Origin: an uncultured Oscillospiraceae bacterium
GTDB lineage: Bacteria > Bacillota > Clostridia > Oscillospirales > Oscillospiraceae
DNA: 45,381 bases
Assembly: GCA_934646005.1 (NCBI GenBank)
Contig: CAKUED010000022.1
Location: 1 to 45,381, forward strand
Reading direction: 5' to 3'
A model generated the notes under the pieces. That model searched no databases, had not been told where the DNA came from, and worked only from the letters and a program-made list of their open reading frames with translations. Shown here piece after piece: positions 1-7,762 of the stretch (position 1 is its first letter; each line of letters starts with the position of its first letter). The position numbers and the translations under genes were made by a program.

Positions 1-719
1 TCCTGCGGCACAGCGATGCCGGGGACGTTCTCGTTCATGTAGCGCGCCATGCCCGCCGCCTTGAGCGGAATGATGCCCGCCATGATGTGGGTCTTGATGC
101 CCGCGGCATCGACCTTTTCGAGGAAGCGCTTAAAGACGTCCAGGTCAAAAATGCCCTGGGTCTGGATGTACATCGCGCCGTTTTCGACCTTCTGGCGCAG
201 CTTGTTGATCTGCAGCTCGATGGGATCGTACACCGGGGTCACGGACGCGCCCTTGTAGAACTTCGGCGCGCCGCCGGCGATCTCGTTGCCGCCGCAGTCG
301 CAGTTCGTCTCTTCCATCTTGGTGAGCATTTTCAGAATGCCGACGGAGTCAAGGTCATAGACGGGCTTACTTTCGCCGCAGTCGCCCACGACGGGATGGT
401 CGCCGGTCAGCGCGAGCATCGTGTCGATACCGAACGCGGCGGCGGAGAGAATATCGCCCATGATCGCCATACGGTTGCGGTCACGGCCGGTCATCTGGAG
501 GATGGGCTCAATGCCCGCCTGCTTCAGCTTGATGCAAAGACCCAGGCTGGAGGCTTTGAGGCTGGCGGACTGCATATCGGTCACGTTCACGCCGTGGACC
601 TTGCCGTTCAGAAGCTCCGCCGCTTCCATCTGCTCGGAAAAATCATAGCCCTTCGGGGGCGCCATCTCGGCGGTGACGCCGAACTTGCCGGACTCAAGTG
701 CTTCTTTCAGGATGCTCAT
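1..719 (-). CDS. metF: Methylenetetrahydrofolate reductase MetF (3' end outside window)
   Basis: Reduces 5,10-methylene-THF to 5-methyl-THF in the methyl branch of one-carbon metabolism, cytoplasmic. About 239 codons are visible, reading from the ATG at 719; the family is about 290-300 residues, so the C-terminus lies left of position 1. Family-like stretches are the N-terminal VTAEMAPPKG (the FE.FPPKG-like region), VTDMQSASLKAS, the LALTGDHP loop and the later YIQTQGIFDL. The start ATG overlaps the metV stop (ATGA, 716-719), so the two are translationally coupled. In acetogens and other Clostridia MetF works in complex with MetV, which matches the pairing here. Identification is firm; the electron donor cannot be read from sequence. 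Confidence 0.92.
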   Translation of the reverse strand, partial: MSILKEALESGKFGVTAEMAPPKGYDFSEQMEAAELLNGKVHGVNVTDMQSASLKASSLGLCIKLKQAGIEPILQMTGRDRNRMAIMGDILSAAAFGIDTMLALTGDHPVVGDCGESKPVYDLDSVGILKMLTKMEETNCDCGGNEIAGGAPKFYKGASVTPVYDPIELQINKLRQKVENGAMYIQTQGIFDLDVFKRFLEKVDAAGIKTHIMAGIIPLKAAGMARYMNENVPGIAVPQ

Positions 720-1369
720 TTTTTATCCCCCTTCAGGCTGATGGTTTTGGGATAGGTAAAGTTCTGATAGCCCTTATCCTCGCGGGTCTTGCCCAGCTTT
801 TCGGGCTGACCGATCTCCTGCAGGCGCTTGTAGATCTTGATCCACGCGCAGTCGTTGTTGCAATCGACCTCGCATTTGCCGTTTTTCTGACCGCCGCACG
901 GACCGTTCACCAGGCTCTTGGCGCACTGGGTGATGGGGCAGATGCCGCCGGTCTGACCGAGGACGCAGTCGCCGCAGAAGTGGCACGCTTCCTCCCACAC
1001 GCCGAAGCGCGCGGCTTCGCCGAGGAACATGGTGTTGTTGGCGGGATAGGTGGGGATGCCGGGCGCGTTTTTGGCGACGCACTGCACGCCGTCACCGCAG
1101 CTCATGCAGATCACGCAGTCGGGCTTCGCCGCGACCAGCGGCTTCATCTTGCCCTTGACGCCGAGGTTCATGCAGCAGTAGTCCGCGATGGTGGTGGCGA
1201 CGACCTTTTTCCCCGCCGCCTCCAGCGTTTTCGTCAGCGCGTCGATCTCGGGCTGACCGCCGGTGTGGCACGCCGTGGCGCAGCTTCCGCAGCCGATGAT
1301 GGCGACGGTCTTGGCATCGCCGACCAGCCCCATCAGCTCTTCAATGGGCTTTTTTTGCGTAATGATCAT
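716..1369 (-). CDS. metV: MetV-type methylenetetrahydrofolate reductase C-terminal/zinc-finger partner
   Basis: 217-residue Cys-rich protein of the MetV family (MTHFR C-terminal domain), the partner subunit of clostridial MetF. Visible metal-binding clusters are CGSCATACHTGG near residue 28, YCCMN, CVICMSCGDG in the middle, CHFCGDC, CPITQCAK, GPCGG and a final run of C..DC pairs. These fit an iron-sulfur and/or zinc protein that passes electrons to MetF. A GGAG ribosome site lies about 8 bases before the ATG. It is the first gene of the two-gene operon, and its stop overlaps the start of metF. The presence of MetFV is compatible with a Wood-Ljungdahl methyl branch, but that pathway's other genes are not in the window. 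Confidence 0.9.
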   Translation of the reverse strand: MIITQKKPIEELMGLVGDAKTVAIIGCGSCATACHTGGQPEIDALTKTLEAAGKKVVATTIADYCCMNLGVKGKMKPLVAAKPDCVICMSCGDGVQCVAKNAPGIPTYPANNTMFLGEAARFGVWEEACHFCGDCVLGQTGGICPITQCAKSLVNGPCGGQKNGKCEVDCNNDCAWIKIYKRLQEIGQPEKLGKTREDKGYQNFTYPKTISLKGDKK

Positions 1370-1452
1370 TCCAATTACTCCTTCGATCTCATCATTTCAA
1401 ATCAAAGTATTCTGCTCCGCAGAGTGCGGGCGCACCTGCGCTTATACTCCGT

Positions 1453-1481
1453 ATGATACCGCACCCGCGCTGCAAAATCAA
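1453..1481 (-). promoter_or_regulatory. Probable sigma-A promoter of metV-metF
   Basis: On the minus strand TTGATT (1476-1481) and TATCAT (1453-1458) are separated by 17 bases. This lies about 85 bases upstream of the metV start, in the otherwise gene-free stretch between metV and rlmH. Confidence 0.5.
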
Positions 1482-1545
1482 CTGTCTTTGCCTGCCAGAA
1501 TCAAAAATTTCGGCAAAAAATCGCCGATATTTCCCAAACCGCGCC

Positions 1546-1574
1546 TTGTTTTTCCCAAGCGCCTGCGGTAAACT
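1546..1574 (+). promoter_or_regulatory. Probable promoter of rlmH
   Basis: TTGTTT (1546-1551), a 17-base spacer and TAAACT (1569-1574), placed 28 bases before the rlmH start codon. The spacing is good and the match moderate. Confidence 0.45.
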
Positions 1575-1602
1575 GGGTGCAGAAACGATCGGAGGCGACG
1601 CC

Positions 1603-2085
1603 ATGTTTTCACTCACGCTCCTCTGTGTGGGCAGGCTCAAGGAAAAATTTTATCTGGACGCCGCGGCGGAGTATCAGAAGCGCCTGCGCGCCTACGCCGA
1701 TTTTACGCTTTTGGAGCTGCCGGAGGAAAAGCTGCCCGACGCGCCGTCGCAAGCGCAGATCACGCAGGCGCTCGCACGCGAGGCGGACGCCATCCGGCGC
1801 AAAATTCCCAAAGGGAGCTGGGTGTGCGCATTCGCCATTGAGGGCAAGCCCCTCTCGTCCGAGGCGCTCGCCGGGACGCTCGCGCGCGTGAAAAAGGGCG
1901 GCAAAAGCAGCGCCTGCTTTGTGATCGGCTCGTCGTTCGGGCTGGATGAGGGCTTCAAAAAGCAGGCGGACCTCCGCCTTTCGATGTCGCCGATGACGTT
2001 CCCGCACCATCTCGCGCGCGTCATGGCGCTCGAGCAGCTCTACCGCGCCGAGGCAATTCAGGCGGGCAGCAAATATCACAAATAG
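1603..2085 (+). CDS. rlmH: 23S rRNA (pseudouridine1915-N3)-methyltransferase RlmH
   Basis: SPOUT-class methyltransferase that methylates pseudouridine 1915 in helix 69 of 23S rRNA on assembled ribosomes. The reading frame stays open upstream to 1453, but the ATG at 1603 is chosen because GGAGG lies just before it and the protein then starts MFSLTLLCVGRLKE and is 160 residues, the usual family size (about 159). The SAM-binding knot is seen in FVIGSSFGLDEG and the closing MTFPHHLARVMALEQLYRA and YHK ending, all hallmarks of RlmH. It is a single gene with its own promoter and lies convergent with the NUDIX gene three bases away. Confidence 0.95.
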   Translation: MFSLTLLCVGRLKEKFYLDAAAEYQKRLRAYADFTLLELPEEKLPDAPSQAQITQALAREADAIRRKIPKGSWVCAFAIEGKPLSSEALAGTLARVKKGGKSSACFVIGSSFGLDEGFKKQADLRLSMSPMTFPHHLARVMALEQLYRAEAIQAGSKYHK

Positions 2086-2088
2086 GAT

Positions 2089-2649
2089 TCAGTAGCAGAG
2101 AGCCACGCGGTCGATGAGCTTGCGGTAAATGGGGCGCATACACGCCTCGTTCGTCGCGCTCAGAGCCTCCCATGGAGAAAACCACCGCACGCCGGAATTT
2201 TCATCCGGCTTGCTGTGCAGCGCCTGCGCGGGGTCGGCTTCGAGCAGATACGTTAAGTTCAGATGCAGATGCGCGGGGACAAATTTTCCGCGCTTTTCGT
2301 GCGGTTGCACCGCCAGAATCTCCAGCGACAGCGGCTCTTCGCACACCGCCCTTACCTCGCGCAGCCCCGATTCCTCCCGCGCCTCGCGCAGCGCGACCGC
2401 AAGCAGGTCGCTTTCGCCGTCCGCGTGCCCGCCGAGCCATGTCCATGTGCCAAACACATTGTGATATGCCATCAGCACGCGCGACTGGTCGGGCGTGGTG
2501 ATCCAGCACGAGGCGGTAAAGTGCGCCGTCTCATTTTCGCGCGTGAGAAGCTGCGGAAACAGCTCCATATACTCCAGCATCAGCCGCCGGTCGGCTTCCT
2601 CCTGCTCGCAGCCGGGCGTAAATGCCCGGATCGTCTCCAAAAGCGTCAT
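2089..2649 (-). CDS. NUDIX hydrolase
   Basis: 186-residue NUDIX-fold pyrophosphohydrolase. The Nudix box is complete (G.....E.......REA.EE.GL, from GGHADGES to REAREESGL), so Mg2+-dependent cleavage of a nucleoside diphosphate linked to another moiety is expected; the substrate is unknown. An upstream in-frame start exists at 2721, but the ATG at 2649 carries a GGGAGG ribosome site seven bases away and is preferred. It follows lplA by 49 bases on the same strand and may be the last gene of the lipoylation operon, although it has its own ribosome site. No functional tie to lipoate can be read from the protein. Confidence 0.85.
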   Translation of the reverse strand: MTLLETIRAFTPGCEQEEADRRLMLEYMELFPQLLTRENETAHFTASCWITTPDQSRVLMAYHNVFGTWTWLGGHADGESDLLAVALREAREESGLREVRAVCEEPLSLEILAVQPHEKRGKFVPAHLHLNLTYLLEADPAQALHSKPDENSGVRWFSPWEALSATNEACMRPIYRKLIDRVALCY

Positions 2650-2698
2650 AATATCCTCCCTGTGCAAAAAGCGACGTCCGAACGACGCCGCTTTTTTG

Positions 2699-3679
2699 TT
2701 ACTCTGTAATAAGCATAGCAATTTCCGCGGCGCTCACGCCGTAGACCGCGCCGTCCATGTTGGCATTTTGCAGCGCGGCGAGCACGGCGGTCCTTTCATA
2801 CGCGCAGCCGATCACGCACTGGGCAAGCCTGTCCGCCCGCTCAGCGGCGAAATAGTCGCCGCTCACCGCCGCGTCCTGAATGACGCCCTTTTTGACCGTG
2901 AGCCGGAACTCCATCTTGCCGCCCGCGAAGCGCCCCGTTTTGACGATCTCAAATTTTGGATTCGCGCCGTATTTGCACTGCCAGTTGTCAAAGCGCTCAC
3001 TGGCAAGCTGCCGGATGCGCGCGAGGTCCTGCTCCGTGGGCGTGTAGGTTTTCTCGCTGCCGCGCATGAGATAGCGCACCATGTGGCGCTTGAAGGCGTC
3101 GGTATCCATCGGCTGCGGCAGGTGCTCGGAGATATTCGTCACGCGGTCGCGCACGGATCTGATACTCTTCGACAGAATTTTGTACGGATCGACCGTGGTG
3201 GACGCGACCATCTGCGCGATGTCGGTCGAAAACAGCAGTGAGCCGTGGTGCACCGTCGTGCCGCCCTGCTTATACTGCGCGTTGCCGGAAAATTTCCGCC
3301 CGCCGATCACCAGATCGTTCCGCCCGTTAAATTCCGCCGGAACGCCCAGCGCCCGCAGCGCATCCACCACCGGGGCGATGTACTGCGTGAACGTGATCTG
3401 CGCGTCCTCGTTGTAGTCAATGAATGTAAACTGCCAGCCGCCGGGGTCGGTATAGATCGTCCCGCCGCCGGACAGCCGCCGCACCACCTGGATGCCGTGC
3501 TGCTCGGCGTAGGACTGGTTGATCTCCTCGAGCGTATTCTGGTATTTACCCACCATGAGCGTGGGCGTGGTGCGCCAGAAGAGCAGCACCGGCTCATCGA
3601 GCTTTTTCTCCGCCGCAAAATACAGCTCCAGACCGAAATTATGATAGACGTTGTCCGAGCCTGTTTCGATGTAGATCAT
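2699..3679 (-). CDS. lplA: Lipoate-protein ligase A family protein (divergent copy)
   Basis: 326 residues, BPL/LplA fold with a C-terminal accessory domain, close to E. coli LplA in length. Such proteins activate lipoate (or octanoate) with ATP and attach it to a lysine of a lipoyl domain. Visible motifs are VVRRLSGGGTIYTDPGG (nucleotide loop), RKFSGNAQ (catalytic lysine region) and HHGSLLFSTD. The loop departs from the usual GGGAVYHDLGN: His is replaced by Thr and Asn by Gly, while the second copy at 4793-5731 is canonical. Its start codon overlaps the lipA stop by four bases. It could be a ligase of different substrate range or a relay acyltransferase; this is inference. Confidence 0.85.
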   Translation of the reverse strand: MIYIETGSDNVYHNFGLELYFAAEKKLDEPVLLFWRTTPTLMVGKYQNTLEEINQSYAEQHGIQVVRRLSGGGTIYTDPGGWQFTFIDYNEDAQITFTQYIAPVVDALRALGVPAEFNGRNDLVIGGRKFSGNAQYKQGGTTVHHGSLLFSTDIAQMVASTTVDPYKILSKSIRSVRDRVTNISEHLPQPMDTDAFKRHMVRYLMRGSEKTYTPTEQDLARIRQLASERFDNWQCKYGANPKFEIVKTGRFAGGKMEFRLTVKKGVIQDAAVSGDYFAAERADRLAQCVIGCAYERTAVLAALQNANMDGAVYGVSAAEIAMLITE

Positions 3680-4545
3680 ACGCGTCCTTCCGCCGCCTCA
3701 AACGCCTCCGCCGCGCGATAGGAGCTTCGCACCAGCGGGCTGCTGGCGACAAATTTAAAGCCCTTTTCCATCGCGATGTCCTTAAAGCGCGCAAATTCCT
3801 CCGGCGTTACATAGCGCTGGAGCGCCCAGTGCTGCGGCGAGGGCTGGAGATACTGCGAAATGGTGAGAATATCGCAGCCGGTGGCGCGAATATCGTCCAT
3901 CAGCGTGTACACCTCGTCGTCCGTCTCGCCGAGCCCCAGCATAAAGCCGGTCTTGGTCAGGATATTGGGCGCGAATTTTTTGCTGTCGGAGAGGACCTTG
4001 AGCGAGCGCTCATAGCGCGCCTGCGGGCGCACATCATGATACAGCCGCGATACCATCTCCACATTGTGATTGAGCACCTCGGGCTTGGCGTCCAAAACGA
4101 CGCGCAGCGCGTCCTCGCTCCCCTTGAGGTCAGAGATGAGTACCTCCACCGTCGTGCCGGGGCAGGTCTCGTGCACCGCGCGCACGACCGCCGCCATGTG
4201 CGCCGCGCCGCCGTCGGGCAGATCGTCACGCGTGACCTGCGTCACCACGACGTGCCGCAGGGCGAGCTTTTTCGCGACCTCGGCAAGATGCCTCGGCTCG
4301 TCCGGGTCGAGCGGCTGCGGCTTTGCGCACGAAACGTTGCAGAAGCGGCAGTTGCGCGTGCAGGCGCTGCCCATGACCATGAACGTGGCGGTGTGCTTTT
4401 TGTAGCATTCGCCGAGATTGGGGCAGTTTGCCTCCTTACAGACGGTGTTGAGCTTGAGGTCCTTCATGAGCCTTGCGACCTCTTCCACCGCCTCGCGGTT
4501 ATACTGCACCCTGAGCCAGTCCGGCTTTTTCTGATATGCAGCCAT
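3676..4545 (-). CDS. lipA: Lipoyl synthase (radical SAM)
   Basis: Inserts two sulfurs at C6 and C8 of an octanoyl group already bound to a lipoyl domain. 289 residues. The auxiliary [4Fe-4S] ligands are seen as CKEANCPNLGEC, the radical-SAM triad as CTRNCRFC, and the C-terminal RSSY motif, whose serine ligates the auxiliary cluster, as VRSSYRAAE. Everything needed for activity is present. The ATG overlaps the stop codon of the stand-alone lipoyl-domain gene by one base (TGATG), so translation is coupled. The gene sits between its likely substrate (the lipoyl domain) and an lplA homologue. Confidence 0.96.
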   Translation of the reverse strand: MAAYQKKPDWLRVQYNREAVEEVARLMKDLKLNTVCKEANCPNLGECYKKHTATFMVMGSACTRNCRFCNVSCAKPQPLDPDEPRHLAEVAKKLALRHVVVTQVTRDDLPDGGAAHMAAVVRAVHETCPGTTVEVLISDLKGSEDALRVVLDAKPEVLNHNVEMVSRLYHDVRPQARYERSLKVLSDSKKFAPNILTKTGFMLGLGETDDEVYTLMDDIRATGCDILTISQYLQPSPQHWALQRYVTPEEFARFKDIAMEKGFKFVASSPLVRSSYRAAEAFEAAEGRV

Positions 4546-4781
4546 CAGTCCTCCACCTCGGCGATCGGCGCGCCGACGGCGACCTCATCGCCCTCTTCCA
4601 CGAGCTGGCGACCCATCACGCCGTCCTGCTCCGCCTCGACCTGATTGACGACCTTTTCGGTCTCGATCTCAAAGATCGCTTCGCCCTTGTGATACGCCTC
4701 GCCCGGCTCCTTGAGCCACGCGCACAGCACGCCGCGTTCCATCTCCGGGCGCAGCTTCGGCATTTTCAGTTCGTTTTTCAT
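4545..4781 (-). CDS. Stand-alone lipoyl-domain protein
   Basis: 78-residue protein that is nothing but a biotinyl/lipoyl-attachment domain of the 2-oxoacid dehydrogenase E2 type. The acceptor lysine is K43 in EIETEKVV, at the hairpin turn where E2 proteins carry E[ST]DKA; the paired glycine-containing turn (EQDGV, EEGDEV) follows. It starts at the ATG at 4781, preceded by AGGAGGAAA. A longer in-frame reading exists upstream but overlaps lplA and has no ribosome site. No peripheral-subunit-binding or acyltransferase domain follows, so this is a free lipoyl carrier rather than an E2. The partner enzyme is not in this window. A biotin carrier is less likely, since no MKM motif is seen. Confidence 0.85.
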   Translation of the reverse strand: MKNELKMPKLRPEMERGVLCAWLKEPGEAYHKGEAIFEIETEKVVNQVEAEQDGVMGRQLVEEGDEVAVGAPIAEVED

Positions 4782-4792
4782 CGTATTTCCTC

Positions 4793-5731
4793 CTAAAACA
4801 GCAGCTTCCAGAAGCCCTCGTCCCCCGCGGCGCGGCACAGCGGCGTGAGCACATCGGGGTCGAGCGGGCAGCCGGTGAGTTTTTCTTCCAGTACCTTCAG
4901 CGCGGGCGGCGCGCCCTCGCACGCGATCTGTAAGATCACGCCGTGCTTTGCCTCGTAGCGCACCGTGACGGGGCTGCCCGCAAAGGCGGCGTTATTTTCA
5001 AATGTAAACGCGGGCGTTTTGCCGTACGTCCACTGCCAGCTCGCGTATTTTTCGCGCGCCAGCCGCGCGATCTCGTCCAGCGCCTCGGCGGGCAAGTCCG
5101 CACGCTGCGCGTCCCCGCCCGCGAGTTCCCGCAGCAGCATCTGCTCGAACGCCTCCACCGGCAGCCCCGCGTTCCAGTGCGCGGAGATATTCGTGACCGG
5201 CTGCGGCACGGACGCGATGCCCTTTGTGCTGTAATGGCTGCGCGCGCCGTTTGCAAGTGCGCGCAGCGCCGTGAGATCGGCTGAGTACAGCAGCGTCCCG
5301 TGGTGCAGCACGCGCCCGTTTGCGATTTTCTGCGCGCTGCCGGAAATTTTTTCGTCGCCGATGGCGATGTCGCAGGTGCGGTTCATGCGGGCGTCTATGC
5401 CCATGCGCCGCAGCGCGTCCACCACGGGCAGGATAAAGCGCTCATAATCGGCGTGTCCATCCTCACAGCGGCAGATGCGGGTGTAGTTGACGTTTCCGAG
5501 GTCGTGATACACCGCGCCGCCGCCCGTCTCCCGGCGGACGACCGCCACGCCCCGCGCACGCGCCGTGGGCAGGTGTGCCTCAGCGAAGGGGTTCTGATAG
5601 CTCCCGCACACCACCGCCGGGCGGCTGCGCCAGAGCAGCAGCACATCGTCCTGCGGTGCATTGCGGAACAGGTATTCCTCAAACGCCTGATTGTAAAAGG
5701 GGTCGCGCGAGTCATTCACATAATAAACCAT
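4793..5731 (-). CDS. lplA: Lipoate-protein ligase A (canonical copy)
   Basis: 312 residues, same fold as the gene at 2699-3679. The nucleotide-binding motif RRETGGGAVYHDLGN and the lysine motif EKISGSAQK match active ligases, followed by LHHGTLLYSADL and a C-terminal accessory domain. The ATG at 5731 is chosen (protein begins MVYYVNDSRDPFYNQAFEEY); the frame is open further upstream but that part lies over the promoter. It is the first gene of the operon lplA, lipoyl domain, lipA, lplA. With LipA present, the cell can both scavenge lipoate and mature an octanoylated domain; a LipB or LipM octanoyltransferase is not visible here. Confidence 0.9.
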   Translation of the reverse strand: MVYYVNDSRDPFYNQAFEEYLFRNAPQDDVLLLWRSRPAVVCGSYQNPFAEAHLPTARARGVAVVRRETGGGAVYHDLGNVNYTRICRCEDGHADYERFILPVVDALRRMGIDARMNRTCDIAIGDEKISGSAQKIANGRVLHHGTLLYSADLTALRALANGARSHYSTKGIASVPQPVTNISAHWNAGLPVEAFEQMLLRELAGGDAQRADLPAEALDEIARLAREKYASWQWTYGKTPAFTFENNAAFAGSPVTVRYEAKHGVILQIACEGAPPALKVLEEKLTGCPLDPDVLTPLCRAAGDEGFWKLLF

Positions 5732-5759
5732 TTCCCCGCCCCCCTTTGTTTCCAGTGGT

Positions 5760-5788
5760 ATAGTACCGTTTTTTGCGGCAAAAGTCAA
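5760..5788 (-). promoter_or_regulatory. Promoter of the lipoylation operon
   Basis: Minus strand TTGACT (5783-5788), 17-base spacer, TACTAT (5760-5765), placed 29 bases before the first lplA start codon. Confidence 0.6.
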
Positions 5789-5809
5789 CCGATCGGACAC
5801 AAACGCAGC

Positions 5810-6118
5810 TCAGGTCTGGAGCAGCCAGCCGTAGTCCTGGCGGCAGTCTGTGATCCAGTCAACGTAGACTGTATCGTCGCGGATCTGATACAGGACGAGA
5901 TACCAGTTTTCCACATACAGCTTGTGGTATTTATTCGCCGGGATGTGATCGCTCACAAAAAACGGATAGCGCTGCGGCATTTCCTGTAACGACCGAAGCT
6001 GCGCCAGCAGGCGCTTTTTGAGCTCCACCGCCGCAGGGCGGCTCACCTGCGCAAGAAAGCGCAGATGCAGCCCCAGCGCCTCCTTTGCCCGCTCGGAGAT
6101 GATGACTTTATACCGCAT
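5810..6118 (-). CDS. ParE/RelE-family toxin
   Basis: 102 residues. The N-terminal YKVIISERAKEAL and the later YRYPFFV-like and KYHKLYVENWYLVLYQIRDDTVYVDWI segments fit the ParE/RelE superfamily (beta-hairpin, two helices, antiparallel sheet). RelE members cleave mRNA on the ribosome and ParE members poison gyrase; which applies cannot be decided here. The stop of the upstream antitoxin is three bases before its ATG, the normal antitoxin-first order. Complete length for the family with no sign of decay. Confidence 0.85.
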   Translation of the reverse strand: MRYKVIISERAKEALGLHLRFLAQVSRPAAVELKKRLLAQLRSLQEMPQRYPFFVSDHIPANKYHKLYVENWYLVLYQIRDDTVYVDWITDCRQDYGWLLQT

Positions 6119-6121
6119 CCG

Positions 6122-6388
6122 TCAGCCCTCGCCCAGCACGCCGCCCAGATACACATCCAGTGCATCCACATCGCAGCCGGTGCGCCCCATGGCGCGGTCC
6201 TCTTCTACCGCGAGCAGGTTCTCCCGGAGCTGGAGCATTTTTTCGCGGCGCGTAAAGCTCTCAATGTCCATGACCACCAGATCACCCTCGCCGTTTTTGG
6301 TCAGGTAGACCGGCTCCTGCGTACTGCGGCAGAGCTGGGCGATCTCATTATAATTCTGCCGAATGGCAGCCGACGCGCGAATATTCAT
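6122..6388 (-). CDS. Phd/YefM-family antitoxin
   Basis: 88 residues. The N-terminal half (MNIRASAAIRQNYNEIAQLCR, then EPVYLTKNGEGDLVVMDIE) is a Phd/YefM DNA-binding dimerisation domain; the C-terminal LREN..AVEEDRA segment is the likely toxin-neutralising tail. The start at 6388 has AAGGAGG nine bases before it; the longer in-frame start upstream lacks one. Phd/YefM proteins repress their own operon together with the toxin, so the promoter and the AT-rich palindromic stretch at 6414-6430 are the expected target. Confidence 0.88.
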   Translation of the reverse strand: MNIRASAAIRQNYNEIAQLCRSTQEPVYLTKNGEGDLVVMDIESFTRREKMLQLRENLLAVEEDRAMGRTGCDVDALDVYLGGVLGEG

Positions 6389-6422
6389 GGCAGCGCCCTC
6401 CTTATAGCTGTTTTCTATTATA

Positions 6423-6451
6423 ATTATATGCAAATTCTGCTATGCTGTCAA
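6423..6451 (-). promoter_or_regulatory. Consensus sigma-A promoter of the toxin-antitoxin operon
   Basis: Minus strand perfect TTGACA (6446-6451) and perfect TATAAT (6423-6428) with a 17-base spacer. The -10 region lies in an AT-rich self-complementary stretch that could be the antitoxin operator. Confidence 0.8.
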
Positions 6452-6452
6452 C

Positions 6453-6494
6453 AAAAAGATGAGGAGCGTCCCACCGGGTGCTCCCCATCTTTTT
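6453..6494 (-). terminator. Intrinsic terminator after spoIVB
   Basis: AAAAAGATG and GGAGC pair with GCTCC and CATCTTTTT around a small loop; the minus-strand T-run makes it the terminator of spoIVB, and it is symmetrical enough to work in both directions. It overlaps the spoIVB stop codon by two bases. Confidence 0.75.
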
Positions 6495-7464
6495 ATGCCG
6501 CCGCATTCAGCATATTCTCGATCAGAATGCCATAGCCGCGCTCGGGGTCGCTGACCAGGACGTGCGTCACTGCGCCGACGATGCGCCCGTCCTGTAAGAT
6601 CGGGCTGCCGCTCATGCCCTGCACGATGCCGCCCGTCTGCTCCAGCAGCGTTTCATCGTCGATGCGCAGCAGCAGGTCGCGCCCGTTCTGCGCGCCGGGG
6701 TAGAGCTTTTCGATGCGGATGCTGAACTCCTCCACCGCCTCGCCCTGCACGTTCGCCAAAATCGTCGCCGCGCCGGTATGCACCTGCTCCTGCGCCGCCA
6801 CCGGCAGCGCCGTGCGCTGCGGCAGCTCCGCCGCCGTGCCGAACAGCCCGCAGCGCGTATTCGCCGTCACGCTGCCGAGCGTCTTGCCGGGGTCGAATGT
6901 CCCATGCAGCTCGCCCGGCGCGCCTGCCGCGCCCCGGCGCACGTCCGCCACGCTCGCGCCGATGAGGCTGCCGGACGCGATCTGCAGCAGCCGCGCGTCC
7001 GTAAAGCCGCTCACGCCGTGCCCCAGCGCACCAAACGTGCCGTCCGCGGGGTCATAAAACGTGACCGTTCCGATGCCGGAGATATGGTCGCGCACCTGCG
7101 CGCCCAGACACCAGCGCGTGCCGCTGCGCGCGGGCTGCACCAGAAATTCCGCCGCCTGACCGCCGCGCTGCACCTGCAAAACGACCGCCTCGCCGCTTTG
7201 CAGCCGCTGCGAGAGCGCCTGCGCCGAGCGCACGGGGCTGCCCGCGCATTTTGTAATGAGATCGCCGCAACGCAGCCCCGCTGCCTGCGCTGCCGCGCCG
7301 TCCTCCAGCCCGGTAATGACCAGCCCCGGCGCGTTGAGCCGCACGCCCACGGCGTTGCCGCCCGGGATGAGATACGCCGGCAGCGCGAGCGCCTGCACGC
7401 AGAAGCTGACCGCCAGCACCGCCGCCAGCAGCACGCGCCGCAGCGTTTTATTTGGATGTTTCAT
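6493..7464 (-). CDS. spoIVB: SpoIVB peptidase (S55), sporulation sigma-K checkpoint protease
   Basis: 323 residues. In endospore formers SpoIVB is secreted from the forespore into the intermembrane space and cleaves SpoIVFA, triggering pro-sigma-K processing. An N-terminal signal or anchor segment covers residues 10-28, a PDZ domain follows (LNAPGLVITGLEDGAAAQAAGL to about residue 110), and the C-terminal S55 serine protease has the histidine in GALGHG and the serine in GMSGSPIL, followed by GAVTHVLVSDPERGYGI, all characteristic. Strong AGGAGGAG ribosome site. Upstream on the minus strand CATATTA resembles a sigma-F/G -10, but no convincing -35 accompanies it. It is strong evidence that the organism sporulates or descends from a sporulator. 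Confidence 0.95.
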   Translation of the reverse strand: MKHPNKTLRRVLLAAVLAVSFCVQALALPAYLIPGGNAVGVRLNAPGLVITGLEDGAAAQAAGLRCGDLITKCAGSPVRSAQALSQRLQSGEAVVLQVQRGGQAAEFLVQPARSGTRWCLGAQVRDHISGIGTVTFYDPADGTFGALGHGVSGFTDARLLQIASGSLIGASVADVRRGAAGAPGELHGTFDPGKTLGSVTANTRCGLFGTAAELPQRTALPVAAQEQVHTGAATILANVQGEAVEEFSIRIEKLYPGAQNGRDLLLRIDDETLLEQTGGIVQGMSGSPILQDGRIVGAVTHVLVSDPERGYGILIENMLNAAA

Positions 7465-7704
7465 CGCCTGCTCCTCCTTGCCGCCAAATTGCCGCCCTGT
7501 TAATATGTCTGCACGGCGGAAAAAGAACCGGCGCTCGCACTAGTAAAATCCGCTTGCGTTTCCTTTGCAAAAACTGTCTGCCGCCCCGCGCGGCGGATAT
7601 GCGGCGCGGGTCATGTAAAAATGCAGCGCCGCAGGACGATTTTGTCTGCGGTGCGTCAGAGCATCGCTGTCGTAATAATTTTTGCAGAAAGTGCGAAATT
7701 AAAC
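7465..7704. other. Intergenic stretch between spoIVB and the tRNA promoter
   Basis: No gene is supported here. The minus-strand part next to spoIVB holds its ribosome site (AGGAGGAG) and a possible sporulation-type -10 (CATATTA). Nothing else was recognised. Confidence 0.5.
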
Positions 7705-7732
7705 TTGACAATTATCCCGAAATCAGTATAAT
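7705..7732 (+). promoter_or_regulatory. Promoter of tRNA-Gln
   Basis: Perfect TTGACA (7705-7710), 16-base spacer and perfect TATAAT (7727-7732), 30 bases before the mature tRNA 5' end. Confidence 0.85.
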
Positions 7733-7762
7733 AATACTTGCGTTTCGGCGCGGTTCTTTTTT

